Origin: Pseudomonas parafulva
GTDB taxonomy: Bacteria; Pseudomonadota; Gammaproteobacteria; Pseudomonadales; Pseudomonadaceae
Assembly: GCF_000800255.1 (NCBI RefSeq)
Contig: NZ_CP009747.1
Coordinates: 2,914,001-2,978,000 of the forward strand
Length of the DNA stretch: 64,000 nucleotides
Direction: 5' to 3'
In this document: positions 34,601 through 40,334 of the stretch, piece after piece
How positions within the stretch are numbered: position 1 is the first letter of the stretch
How the letters are laid out: every line of letters begins with the position of its first letter
Notes under the pieces: generated by a model
The model's database searches: none
The model's input: the letters and a program-made list of their open reading frames with translations, nothing else
What the model was told of the DNA's origin: nothing
Program-made: the position numbers and the translations under genes

Positions 34601-35650
34601 GGCAGCGGCCAGCTCTTTGAGGGTGTCCAGAGCACCAGGCGCGGAATCGACCAGTCCGTTCACAGCACTGGTGACTGCATCGAGAATGGCTTTGGCAATT
34701 TCGCTACGGTTATAGGTTTCCGATTTGGTATAGACGTCGGTCAGCCCATAACCGCTGGCCGTCGTGGGATTGGTGGCCGCGACCACACGCCCGTACTTGT
34801 CCACTTGTACGCTGCGGTAGGTACCCACCGCGATGCCGGTGCGGCCAAACGCCATATCGAATGACAGGGCGGTCACGCCAAGTGTGATCGGCGCATCGGT
34901 CACCAGTTGCCAGGCGCTATCGCCGTTGACCGTTCCCGACTCCACCAACACCAGAAGCCCAGGGGTGACCTTGGCGCTGCTGTCGGCGTCAGGGGCCCGC
35001 TTCCAGGCCCCCGCCACCACCGTGTAGATGCCGTTTTCCTTGGCCGAGACCTGGTTCTTGACCAGCACTCGAGCGCCCGCCGTAAGGGCCACGCCGTCAA
35101 TGGTCTGCAGGCCCGTCAGGTTGATGCCGGTTGTGGTAGCGACCAGCACCGAATGCTTGAAGTCCTGGCGGGCCAGTTCCTCGGTGACCCACTCGCGGGT
35201 CGCCAGCACCACTGCCGGGTCGATTTTCAACTGCACGTTGCTGGCGCTGCTCACCACCAGACTCATTCGCACCACCTGGGTACGGCCAGAACCCTGACTG
35301 AGCAGCGGTTTGTAGGTCGGCGCGCAGTTGGCCACGGCGACCATATCGCCATTGGCATCGTACAAGCCGATCTCGCGGATCCATTTGCCACCGACTTCGG
35401 CCGGGATGACCTGTTCGGCCACGATGATCGCGCTGTTCTTGTCGTCCACCTTGAGCTGATTCAGTGGCGCCCGGCGCCACTCGTTGATCAGCTTGGTCTG
35501 GGTGGCATTGGGCGTGGGGTCGGTGCCGTTGGCATCGCCTACGCCCATGTGAGTGATGGTCCATGGGATGCCCAAGGCATCCGCGTTGGCCTGCTTCGCC
35601 GCGCCCACGTTGGTGAGGATGGCGTAGAACTGGGAATTCTGATCAACCAT
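31667..35650 (-). CDS. Tail fibre, receptor-binding protein, with four internal repeats
   Basis: The 1,327-residue fibre decides which strains are killed. The N terminus (about 1-150, SQFYAILTNVGAAKQANADA) is the phage tail-collar fibre attachment domain. Four divergent copies of a ~105-residue beta domain (about 409-514, 675-777, 883-988, 1036-1139) share LTLP, RNP, EWxE and WFVxxRGKLKE landmarks. Motifs like SPxFTGxPTAPT separate them. Residues 799-870 resemble a pyocin knob. The C terminus has a collar domain (PPGQVAFFARSAPPAGWLKR) and HTHTG/HQHT/HAHTL metal-binding tip motifs, ending ANRAYLACIKY. ATG 35650 is used. An upstream TTG at 35656 would add two residues. It overlaps the gpI end by 8 bases. 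This is long for an R-type fibre. Confidence 0.93.
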   Translation of the reverse strand: MVDQNSQFYAILTNVGAAKQANADALGIPWTITHMGVGDANGTDPTPNATQTKLINEWRRAPLNQLKVDDKNSAIIVAEQVIPAEVGGKWIREIGLYDANGDMVAVANCAPTYKPLLSQGSGRTQVVRMSLVVSSASNVQLKIDPAVVLATREWVTEELARQDFKHSVLVATTTGINLTGLQTIDGVALTAGARVLVKNQVSAKENGIYTVVAGAWKRAPDADSSAKVTPGLLVLVESGTVNGDSAWQLVTDAPITLGVTALSFDMAFGRTGIAVGTYRSVQVDKYGRVVAATNPTTASGYGLTDVYTKSETYNRSEIAKAILDAVTSAVNGLVDSAPGALDTLKELAAAIGNDPNFATSMVNELAKKAPLLSPKFTGAPEAPTPSASSTGLQVANMSALATAIAASSRQFKTAVIGLSTNTTLTAAQMGNAVQFNSGALTLTLPALADVGNGASVMLRNPSATATQTIVVASSGSIVDGGSTSGSLALKPFEWAELASSGSAWFVVGRGKLKEVAQIDSPSFSGSPTAPTLAATDVSNGLATMSAARSILAYFGLGSTEPGKGLPGSVADVAKLPAGNYYYPPAISPYGDFAFVQRMVFAGNKGFEIGNIPYTDRFLGRASNQDGTWRDPVELARKDSPAFTGTPTAPTQPLGNNTDRLATMAALFQAVNTYKRNYTGNVMQVGANITLQGTQTGYAFNVTAPVTITLPSAEEAGAGGTFVIRNVSPGVVTITTAISQLFERNSGASSMTMQPGEWLELQASRSSYVVNQRGILDEIGKTVADALAAVGLGTQVAPLCGDCNAQATSGFFFVSSSQTTNLPFQSNGFLLQCPWNGNSAALQIYAAASVDKLMYRTKSSGAWRAWKELPSLDGVLGAINNNSRSFRTQAAVGISANITLNTSTHLGALFQFNADALTATLPSSASVPDGSVVTLRNPRVSTQTMAVSAGAIVEEGVAAAKMTLRAYEWAEFTSSATEWFVSARGKLKEAATVEYVQDIYAPLKDPVFSGKPSVPTQKANDASKSVANTEYVEQAKRSFSGPVLGLSSSMTLSAAQSGRLYQANANNLTVTLPAPADAPSGTTYAFRNPSGGTLSITTASGTIAAGVALTTLVLQSGEYVEMVNNTSTGWFVSSRGKLAETPTVDAMKAADAAAIATAAPPGQVAFFARSAPPAGWLKRNGAAYSRTAYADLFAVIGTSFGAGDGSTTFNVPDDRELIDRAWTDGLNAADAGRALFSTQAGQNQAHTHTGTTNSAGAHQHTTQFIRERIGSGFVEEGGNAVLGDQLSDGIQTMTSSVSGAHAHTLSISSTGGNETRMANRAYLACIKY

Positions 35651-36251
35651 GTGCAATGTCCAAGGTATCGATGATGTGTTCGCGGCCGCCGCGGCCGATA
35701 GTGCCGACGATGTCGATATCGCGAGCCGCAGGTGGATAGATGTCGAGCTCGTCGCCGTCCTGCAACGCGCAGCCCAAGTACAACGCGCCCTTGCTCTCCA
35801 GGCTGATCACCAGCCCGATCAAGTGCCGACTGACCGGGCGCGCGTCGTCGATCAGCGCCGACAGCTCGTTGTAGGTCCGTTCGCTGATACCGGCGTCGGC
35901 AACGCCGACCTTCAGCGCGAAGGTGCCAGGCACGCCGGCAGGCTTGGCCTGCCACCACTCCTGCACCTCGATGAGGTAACCGAATGGCTCGACCACTCGC
36001 CTGAGGGCGCCGAGGGTGCCCTTGTGGGCGTGGACGAAGAAGGTGGAGCGGATCACCGAACGCTTGATCGCCTCGCTCCAACTGTCGTCCCAGCGGTCCA
36101 CCGACCAGGCCCAGGCCAATTGGTAAAGCAGATGCGCCGGGCAGGTGTCGGGGTTGTACAACTGGCGCAGGGTGACTTTCAGGTCCTCGTCGCTCGCGCG
36201 TTCCAGAGCCCGCTCCAGCGGTGTGCGATTCAGGGGCAGGAGGCTGTTCAT
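35643..36251 (-). CDS. Baseplate protein gpI
   Basis: The 202-residue protein matches the P2 gpI family, with PLNRTPLERALERASDEDL near the start and the PDTCPAHLLYQLAWAWSVDRWD block (about residues 34-56) that is characteristic. It binds gpJ to form the baseplate wedge and connects the fibre. It follows gpJ after one base and overlaps the fibre start, so W-J-I-fibre form a tightly coupled unit. Confidence 0.96.
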   Translation of the reverse strand: MNSLLPLNRTPLERALERASDEDLKVTLRQLYNPDTCPAHLLYQLAWAWSVDRWDDSWSEAIKRSVIRSTFFVHAHKGTLGALRRVVEPFGYLIEVQEWWQAKPAGVPGTFALKVGVADAGISERTYNELSALIDDARPVSRHLIGLVISLESKGALYLGCALQDGDELDIYPPAARDIDIVGTIGRGGREHIIDTLDIAHG

Positions 36252-36252
36252 A

Positions 36253-37134
36253 TCAGCCTCCGCGCTTGAGATCGAAACCGGTGCACCACGCTGCCTGAGC
36301 CTTGCTCGGGCGAATGTCGGTCCAGTCGATCAGCTCGACCCGGCTGACGCCGTCGATGTGCAATTGCGCATCGATGCCCGAGCGGGCTACCTCGACGCCC
36401 AGCCGACGGCGAGGGTTGACCCAGGCCTGCAAGCGGCGTTGGCACTCGCTGAGGATGGCCTCATATTCCGGACCGCTGTCGGCCATGTGCAGCACCGCGT
36501 TGATCCGATACGGCAGCACCTGGGCGCTGCGCACATTGACCCGGTCAGCGACCGGACGGATGTCATCGTCATTGAGGTAGGCACTGACTTCGTCGAGCAG
36601 CGCCTGGGTCGCCACGCCCTGGTCATCGATGCTCAACACCGTGACATCGACCACCGCCGGCGACGGACTTTCGGCGGTCGCGTCAGCGACCCGTCCCGAA
36701 GCGTTACGGGCGTGGAGGATGTAGCTGTTGCGCGGACCGGCAGTGGTGAGGCCCTCGTAGACCAGTTGCACCCGCTCGCGCAGGGCGTCGTCGGACTCGA
36801 GAATGGCCTCGGTAGGTGGCAGACTGGTCGAGTCGGCGGGCTGGACCACCAGGCGCTGCAGGGCGACGTTGGCGGCCAGTTGATCGAGGTCGCTGCCTTG
36901 GGCGTACGCCAGCAGCAAGGCCTTGGCGGCATCGTTGACACGGGCGCGGTTGAGCAGTTTGCGGTAGGCCCCGACTTCGAGCAGCTTGGTCACCGGATCG
37001 CTCTCCAGTTGCGCGGTCCAGTCATCGCCCATGTGAGCACGGAAGGTGTCGAGGTCCGCTTGGTAGAGCGCCTCGAAGTCCAGGTCTTCGAGCAGTTGCG
37101 GCGCCGGCAATTTCGACAGGTCGACCTGACTCAT
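36253..37134 (-). CDS. Baseplate wedge protein gpJ
   Basis: The 293-residue protein fits the baseplate J family. Signature parts are LEVGAYRKLLNRARVNDAAKALLLAYAQG (about 53-81), the central TTAGPRNSYILHARNASGRVADATAESPS, and the C-terminal VEVARSGIDAQLHIDGVSRVELI. It overlaps gpW by four bases (ATGA), indicating translational coupling. Confidence 0.97.
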   Translation of the reverse strand: MSQVDLSKLPAPQLLEDLDFEALYQADLDTFRAHMGDDWTAQLESDPVTKLLEVGAYRKLLNRARVNDAAKALLLAYAQGSDLDQLAANVALQRLVVQPADSTSLPPTEAILESDDALRERVQLVYEGLTTAGPRNSYILHARNASGRVADATAESPSPAVVDVTVLSIDDQGVATQALLDEVSAYLNDDDIRPVADRVNVRSAQVLPYRINAVLHMADSGPEYEAILSECQRRLQAWVNPRRRLGVEVARSGIDAQLHIDGVSRVELIDWTDIRPSKAQAAWCTGFDLKRGG

Positions 37135-37457
37135 ACGCTCACCTCCACCAGGGCTTCATCGCCCAGGTAGCGGCCGCTCAGCGCCAGGCTGACCTGGCCA
37201 TCGAGCACCGCCACGACCTTGACCCGCTCCAGCTCGAGGCGCGGCTCCCAGCGCCCCAAAGCGCGGGCGACCTCGGCCTGAACGGCACTTTTCCAACCTT
37301 CATTGACCGGCAAGTCGACATAGCGACGCAGCTGACTGCCGTATTCGGGGCGCATGCGCCGACTGCCCAGGGGCGTGGTGAGGATGTCCTCGATGGACTG
37401 GCGCAGATGGGCGATACCGGCCAGCGGCTGACCGGTGCGGCGGTCCAGGCCGATCAT
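37131..37457 (-). CDS. Baseplate protein gpW (gp25-like)
   Basis: The 108-residue protein fits the gpW/gp25 family, the small wedge subunit that starts sheath polymerisation. The family block HLRQSIEDILTTPLGSRRMRPEYGSQL is intact. Its ATG overlaps the stop of a 15-codon mini-gene, and its stop overlaps the gpJ start. No independent ribosome-binding site of good quality precedes it other than the GGGAGG inside the mini-gene. Confidence 0.96.
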   Translation of the reverse strand: MIGLDRRTGQPLAGIAHLRQSIEDILTTPLGSRRMRPEYGSQLRRYVDLPVNEGWKSAVQAEVARALGRWEPRLELERVKVVAVLDGQVSLALSGRYLGDEALVEVSV

Positions 37458-37501
37458 GGGGCGCCTCCCGGTAAAGCCTGGGCGCGTTGATAGGCATCCA
37501 T
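37454..37501 (-). CDS. 15-codon mini-gene coupled to gpW (candidate)
   Basis: ATG 37501 opens MDAYQRAQALPGGAP and ends in TGA that overlaps the gpW ATG (ATGA). AGGAG lies 6 bases upstream of its start, a textbook ribosome-binding site that otherwise has no gene to serve, because the in-frame ATG at 37506 gives an out-of-frame product. The peptide is too short for a domain call. It may act as a translational-coupling leader for gpW. Confidence 0.5.
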   Translation of the reverse strand: MDAYQRAQALPGGAP

Positions 37502-37543
37502 GGCATTCTCCTGGCGTAGAAATGCCCGCGTTGCGGGCGGGTT

Positions 37544-38104
37544 TCAGTGTTTGTGATTGGGTGTGTTGCCGGCGGTATCGATGATGCGTGCGCCGCCGAG
37601 GATGTCGGCACTGACGGTCAGCGGGCCGTTGATGGCGACCTTGCCGGTAAGGGTGATGTTGGCGGCGTCGAGGGTGACGGCGCCGTCCGTCAGTACCAGG
37701 GTGCTGGCGCCCACCTTGATGCGGACGGTGCCGGTGGGCAGGTCGATGTCGTAGCGCTTGGCCTGCCAGTCGTAGATCAGCGAGCCACCGTCGGCGAAGC
37801 GCCAGACTTCGGCATGCTCGCGGGTGTCAGGCGCATTGCCAGCGTTGCCGTAGAGACCCGCAAAAAACGTTCCTTGGGCGGGTTCGCCGCTGGGACTGAG
37901 CAGAACCCCCTGCTCGCCCAGGCTTGGCGCTCGCCAGTGACGGGCCTGACCGGCGGCCTGGGCATGCCAGCGCACCCAAGCGCTGGTCCAACCGCTGCCG
38001 TCGGACACCCTGACCCGGGCCGCGGCCAGGTCAACCGCCACCACTCGACACGGGATCACTAGGCTGGCGAGCATGCGATCATGCAAGGCACTCACATAGC
38101 TCAT
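37544..38104 (-). CDS. Baseplate spike protein gpV
   Basis: The 186-residue protein is the membrane-piercing spike. After an OB-like N terminus (VIPCRVVAVDLAAARVRVSDG, LGEQGVLLSPSGEPAQGTFF), the C-terminal part is a beta-helix (VRIKVGASTLVLTDGAVTLDAANITLTGKV) that ends in NTPNHKH, the HxH motif that holds an iron ion at the tip of P2-type spikes. ATG 38104 overlaps the upstream gene by 4 bases. Confidence 0.95.
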   Translation of the reverse strand: MSYVSALHDRMLASLVIPCRVVAVDLAAARVRVSDGSGWTSAWVRWHAQAAGQARHWRAPSLGEQGVLLSPSGEPAQGTFFAGLYGNAGNAPDTREHAEVWRFADGGSLIYDWQAKRYDIDLPTGTVRIKVGASTLVLTDGAVTLDAANITLTGKVAINGPLTVSADILGGARIIDTAGNTPNHKH

Positions 38105-38598
38105 GCCAGGTCCTCCGGGGCGAAATAGTGCGGTTCGTTGCCTTTACCGGTGTCAGGGCTGAAGCCCAGCTTGAGGCTACCAGCCGGCTCATCGGGCCAA
38201 TCCCATTGCAGCTCGCCGAGCAGCACGGGTTGGTCCCATCGTACTCGCCAGCCTGAGCCTGCGAAGAAAGCCCGCACGTTGCGACTCGGCTCGACGAATT
38301 CCAGGCCCCAGAGTTGCTGGCGCAACAGGTCCATCACTTGCGCCGCCAGGACGCTGCCCTGCAGACGCGCCTGAGGGTTCGAGGCAGCCGGGGTGATGTC
38401 CGCCTCGAAGGTGGTGACCAGCACCGACCGACCATCCCTGGGCGCTGAGTCGGCGACCATGCGCACGATGCCGTGGCGCAGTGACGGCAACGCCGGTGCC
38501 TTTTCTGCTTCGGTGTAGGTATCGACCGACGCCAGCTCCGGAATCGCCTCTCGAATGGTTGCAGTCAAAGCCGCGTGCAACGTGGCCAATTCGCTCAT
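38101..38598 (-). CDS. Conserved tail gene of unknown function upstream of gpV
   Basis: The 165-residue protein (MSELATLHAALTATIREAIP) is rich in Ala/Leu and has a plausible alpha-beta tail-terminator or completion fold: an N-terminal helix, a VSV-type strand (DGRSVLVTTFEADI), a long helix (VLAAQVMDLLRQQLWGL) and a C-terminal strand-rich half. I cannot name its family with certainty. In tailocins and related phages a gene at this place, between holin and gpV, is often a tail completion protein. AGGAG lies 8 bases before ATG 38598, while the Met two codons upstream lies too close to that site. It overlaps gpV by 4 bases. Confidence 0.7.
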   Translation of the reverse strand: MSELATLHAALTATIREAIPELASVDTYTEAEKAPALPSLRHGIVRMVADSAPRDGRSVLVTTFEADITPAASNPQARLQGSVLAAQVMDLLRQQLWGLEFVEPSRNVRAFFAGSGWRVRWDQPVLLGELQWDWPDEPAGSLKLGFSPDTGKGNEPHYFAPEDLA

Positions 38599-38609
38599 GA
38601 ACATCGCTC

Positions 38610-38933
38610 CTATTGCTCTTCCCTCAAGCCAAGGCGCTTGGCTGCCCAGCGCTCGTAAAGGCCGATGGCGACATCGGCACCGGCCATGGCGGTGAGGCAA
38701 CCGAAGGCGCTCGCGCTCCAGATCGACATGCCGCTGGCGTACAGCAGCATCACCGTCGAGACCCCGCACACCATGCAGGCCCCCGATCGCAACGCCAGAC
38801 GCCGCAGCAGCGACCACCCGCGAGCACCGGCTTTGTCGGCCCGCCACATCTCGCCCGACAAACCGCCCAGCAGTGCCAGGACGATTACTAGCCAGAGCGG
38901 CATTTCCAGTAACGTCTGTTGCTCGCTCGTCAC
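38610..38933 (-). CDS. Tailocin holin
   Basis: The 107-residue protein has three hydrophobic segments (LWLVIVLALLGGLSG near the start, LALRSGACMVCGVSTVMLLYA in the middle, SAFGCLTAMAGADVAIGLYE after it) with a charged C terminus, matching class I phage holins. It times lysis by making holes in the inner membrane for the endolysin. I chose GTG 38933 because AGGAG lies 9-10 bases upstream. The longer frame from 38999 has no such site and adds polar residues. It is the first gene of the long tailocin transcript, far from the endolysin at the other end. Confidence 0.85.
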   Translation of the reverse strand: MTSEQQTLLEMPLWLVIVLALLGGLSGEMWRADKAGARGWSLLRRLALRSGACMVCGVSTVMLLYASGMSIWSASAFGCLTAMAGADVAIGLYERWAAKRLGLREEQ

Positions 38934-39237
38934 TGTCCTGTCTCCTGTGTAATGGCCGTCGGCGACTGCCGACGGATCCCTTGCCGTATCACGCGGCATT
39001 CCAAAGGGTCCGTTGGCACAGGCCCTTCAGTAATGCGTTGTCGAACCGCCGGCCACAGCTGGTGACGCCGGACGGCTCCGCTTCAAATTGGTGACTCCGA
39101 CCGCGGCCGCCTGCCCGCCGGATAACTGATCGTGGTGCTTTACGCTGCACACCCGGGCCAGTTGCCAACCCTCTGAACAGTCAAGGCCTGTTCATCGCTG
39201 CCTGTGTATCAACCGGTTACTGACCGGCTTGGGACAC
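38934..39237 (-). promoter_or_regulatory. About 300-base structured leader before the holin gene
   Basis: From the predicted start point near 39230 to the holin GTG there is no gene. A perfect 8-bp hairpin, CCGTCGGC/GCCGACGG with loop GACT (38956-38975), stands 10 bases upstream of the holin ribosome-binding site. Further dyads lie at about 39180-39195 (GAACAG/CTGTTC) and 39213-39228 (CCGGTTACTGACCGG). No U-tract follows, so these are not canonical terminators. No short ORF with a ribosome-binding site was seen. Confidence 0.5.
38956..38975 (-). repeat. Perfect inverted repeat next to holin ribosome-binding site
   Basis: Eight-base arms with a 4-base loop, ending about 10 bases upstream of the AGGAG of the holin gene. 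It is stable enough to block ribosome access. Confidence 0.6.
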
Positions 39238-39266
39238 AGGTTATGCATCCATGCATATGCAGTCAA
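39238..39266 (-). promoter_or_regulatory. Predicted tailocin promoter
   Basis: On the minus strand TTGACT (39266-39261) and TAACCT (39243-39238) are separated by 17 bases, directed at the holin and tail genes. The spacer holds two ATGCAT motifs, and one more starts at the -35 box. This is the layout of a promoter blocked by repressor. Confidence 0.65.
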
Positions 39267-39311
39267 TGCATTTTTGAAAATATTTTTGCACCGGGAAATG
39301 CTTATATGCAT
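39243..39311. promoter_or_regulatory. ATGCAT operator cluster (four copies)
   Basis: ATGCAT occurs at 39243-39248, 39251-39256, 39266-39271 and 39306-39311, with further ATGC/TGCA half-motifs between. The sequence is very AT-rich against its surroundings. The same hexamer occurs twice at the repressor's own promoter. Confidence 0.6.
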
Positions 39312-39427
39312 GAAAGCTTTGGGAGCTGTGGCTTGTAGGGGTTTTCGCTAGGTGGGAAAGCGGGGCTGGTGCAGCGGAGGGGCGTGAGGACATCGCAGCC
39401 GGTCGGTATGGCCATTCAACAGGCATG

Positions 39428-39452
39428 AAAAAACCCGCCTAAGCGGGTTTTA
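39428..39452 (-). terminator. Terminator of the repressor gene
   Basis: AAAACCCGC and GCGGGTTTT form a 9-bp stem with loop CTAA (39430-39451), followed on the minus strand by more T residues. It isolates repressor transcription from the tailocin promoter downstream. Confidence 0.85.
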
Positions 39453-39468
39453 GTGAAGCCATTCACAG

Positions 39469-40203
39469 TCAGCGTGCGTACATGCCCCACCAGAAAACGT
39501 GGCCGAGCAAGCTGATCTGCTCGTCCTGCATCTGTTGGAAGCTGTAATCCTCGTCGGGGTGCTCGTCCCGGTTGAAGCTGCGCAGGCGGATGCCGGTCGG
39601 CAGGCGATACACCTGTTTGACCCGCAGTTGACCATTGTGATTGATGGCATACAGGTCGCCATCGATGATATCGCCGATGGCGCATTTACCCGTGTTGACG
39701 CCGACGGTGGCGCCGTCACGCAGCACCGGTAGCATGCTGTTGCCACGCACCGTGACACACTTGGCCTGGTCGAACTGCACACCGTTGTGGCGCAAACTGC
39801 GCTTGCCGAAACGCAAGCGGGCACGCTCGCTTTCCTCTATCACGAATCTTCCTGATCCTGCTGCCAATTCGACCTCTCGAAGGAAGGGCACGGACACCTC
39901 GTCGTCCTCGACGGGTGTTTCATCGTCCCACAAGCTGATATCGCTCAATTCCGCATGGCCTTGGAGGGGCTCAGCAGCACGGGAGTCGCCCAGCTCCAGG
40001 CGACCGCGCAATTGATCGGTGCTCACGCCGAAATACTCGGCGATCCTCGAGACGTGCTTGTCCGACGGATCGACGATTTTCTCGCTGAGAATCCGCGACA
40101 AGGTGGATTGAGGGACGCCCGTGCGCCGATGCAGCTCCGTCGGGGACAGGCCGTGGCGATCGAGCAATGCTCTGAGTACTGAGGCTACGTTGCGCTTTTG
40201 CAT
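39469..40203 (-). CDS. Tailocin repressor: HTH plus S24 (LexA/CI-like) self-cleaving domain
   Basis: The 244-residue protein has an N-terminal helix-turn-helix (SVLRALLDRHGLSPTELHRR, VPQSTLSRILS) and a C-terminal S24 peptidase domain. Catalytic Ser156 is in RGNSMLPVL, Lys196 in LRVKQVYR, and a probable self-cleavage site Ala115-Gly116 lies in REVELAAGSG, so RecA filaments can inactivate it. I chose ATG 40203 (MQKRNVASVL). Upstream in-frame Mets at 40212 and 40245 exist, but a promoter ends just 8 bases before 40203, so the mRNA is probably leaderless there. It plays the PrtR role; no PrtN-type activator gene is found in the cluster. Confidence 0.9.
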   Translation of the reverse strand: MQKRNVASVLRALLDRHGLSPTELHRRTGVPQSTLSRILSEKIVDPSDKHVSRIAEYFGVSTDQLRGRLELGDSRAAEPLQGHAELSDISLWDDETPVEDDEVSVPFLREVELAAGSGRFVIEESERARLRFGKRSLRHNGVQFDQAKCVTVRGNSMLPVLRDGATVGVNTGKCAIGDIIDGDLYAINHNGQLRVKQVYRLPTGIRLRSFNRDEHPDEDYSFQQMQDEQISLLGHVFWWGMYAR

Positions 40204-40206
40204 AAA

Positions 40207-40245
40207 ATGCATAATGCTCGGGTTTTTCCAGAAATGCAAATGCAT
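40207..40245 (-). promoter_or_regulatory. Repressor promoter with two ATGCAT operators
   Basis: On the minus strand TTGCAT (40239-40234) and CATTAT (40216-40211) are 17 bases apart, giving a start point at about 40204, at the repressor ATG. ATGCAT lies at 40207-40212, overlapping the -10, and at 40240-40245, abutting the -35. This suggests autoregulation. Confidence 0.6.
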
Positions 40246-40334
40246 GTTCAGCCTGCTGCCCTGCAGTGGCCGACAAAAGCCTGTACCATTGCCGGTTTCG
40301 AAATAGCCACCAGACCACTGCTCCAAGGCCCTGA

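Larger units (their letters stand above)
22674..40203 (-). mobile_element. R-type (contractile) tailocin locus between cinA and mutS
   Basis: One run of minus-strand genes encodes repressor, holin, baseplate V/W/J/I, fibre and chaperone, sheath, tube, tail-assembly chaperone, tape measure, U, X, D, regulator-like Com, endolysin and Rz/Rz1. The order is that of P2-like tails. There is no integrase, terminase, portal, capsid or connector gene, and no direct-repeat attachment site at the borders, so it is a domesticated tail particle (bacteriocin) and not an active prophage. The mutS/cinA site is the one used by such loci in P. fluorescens and P. putida strains. Confidence 0.93.

Noticed and set aside
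37457..37506. Start of a protein at ATG 37506 in the frame MPWMPINAPRLYREAP
   Set aside because: This frame runs out of phase across gpW and has no family features. The AGGAG is better placed for ATG 37501.
22674..40203. Active prophage
   Set aside because: No integrase, excisionase, replication, terminase, portal, capsid or attachment-site direct repeats. Only tail, lysis and control genes are present, so a tailocin is the better reading.
40204..40245. Longer forms of the repressor starting at 40212 or 40245
   Set aside because: Neither ATG is consistent with a predicted start of transcription near 40204, and the extra residues are not HTH-like. They remain possible if another promoter is used.
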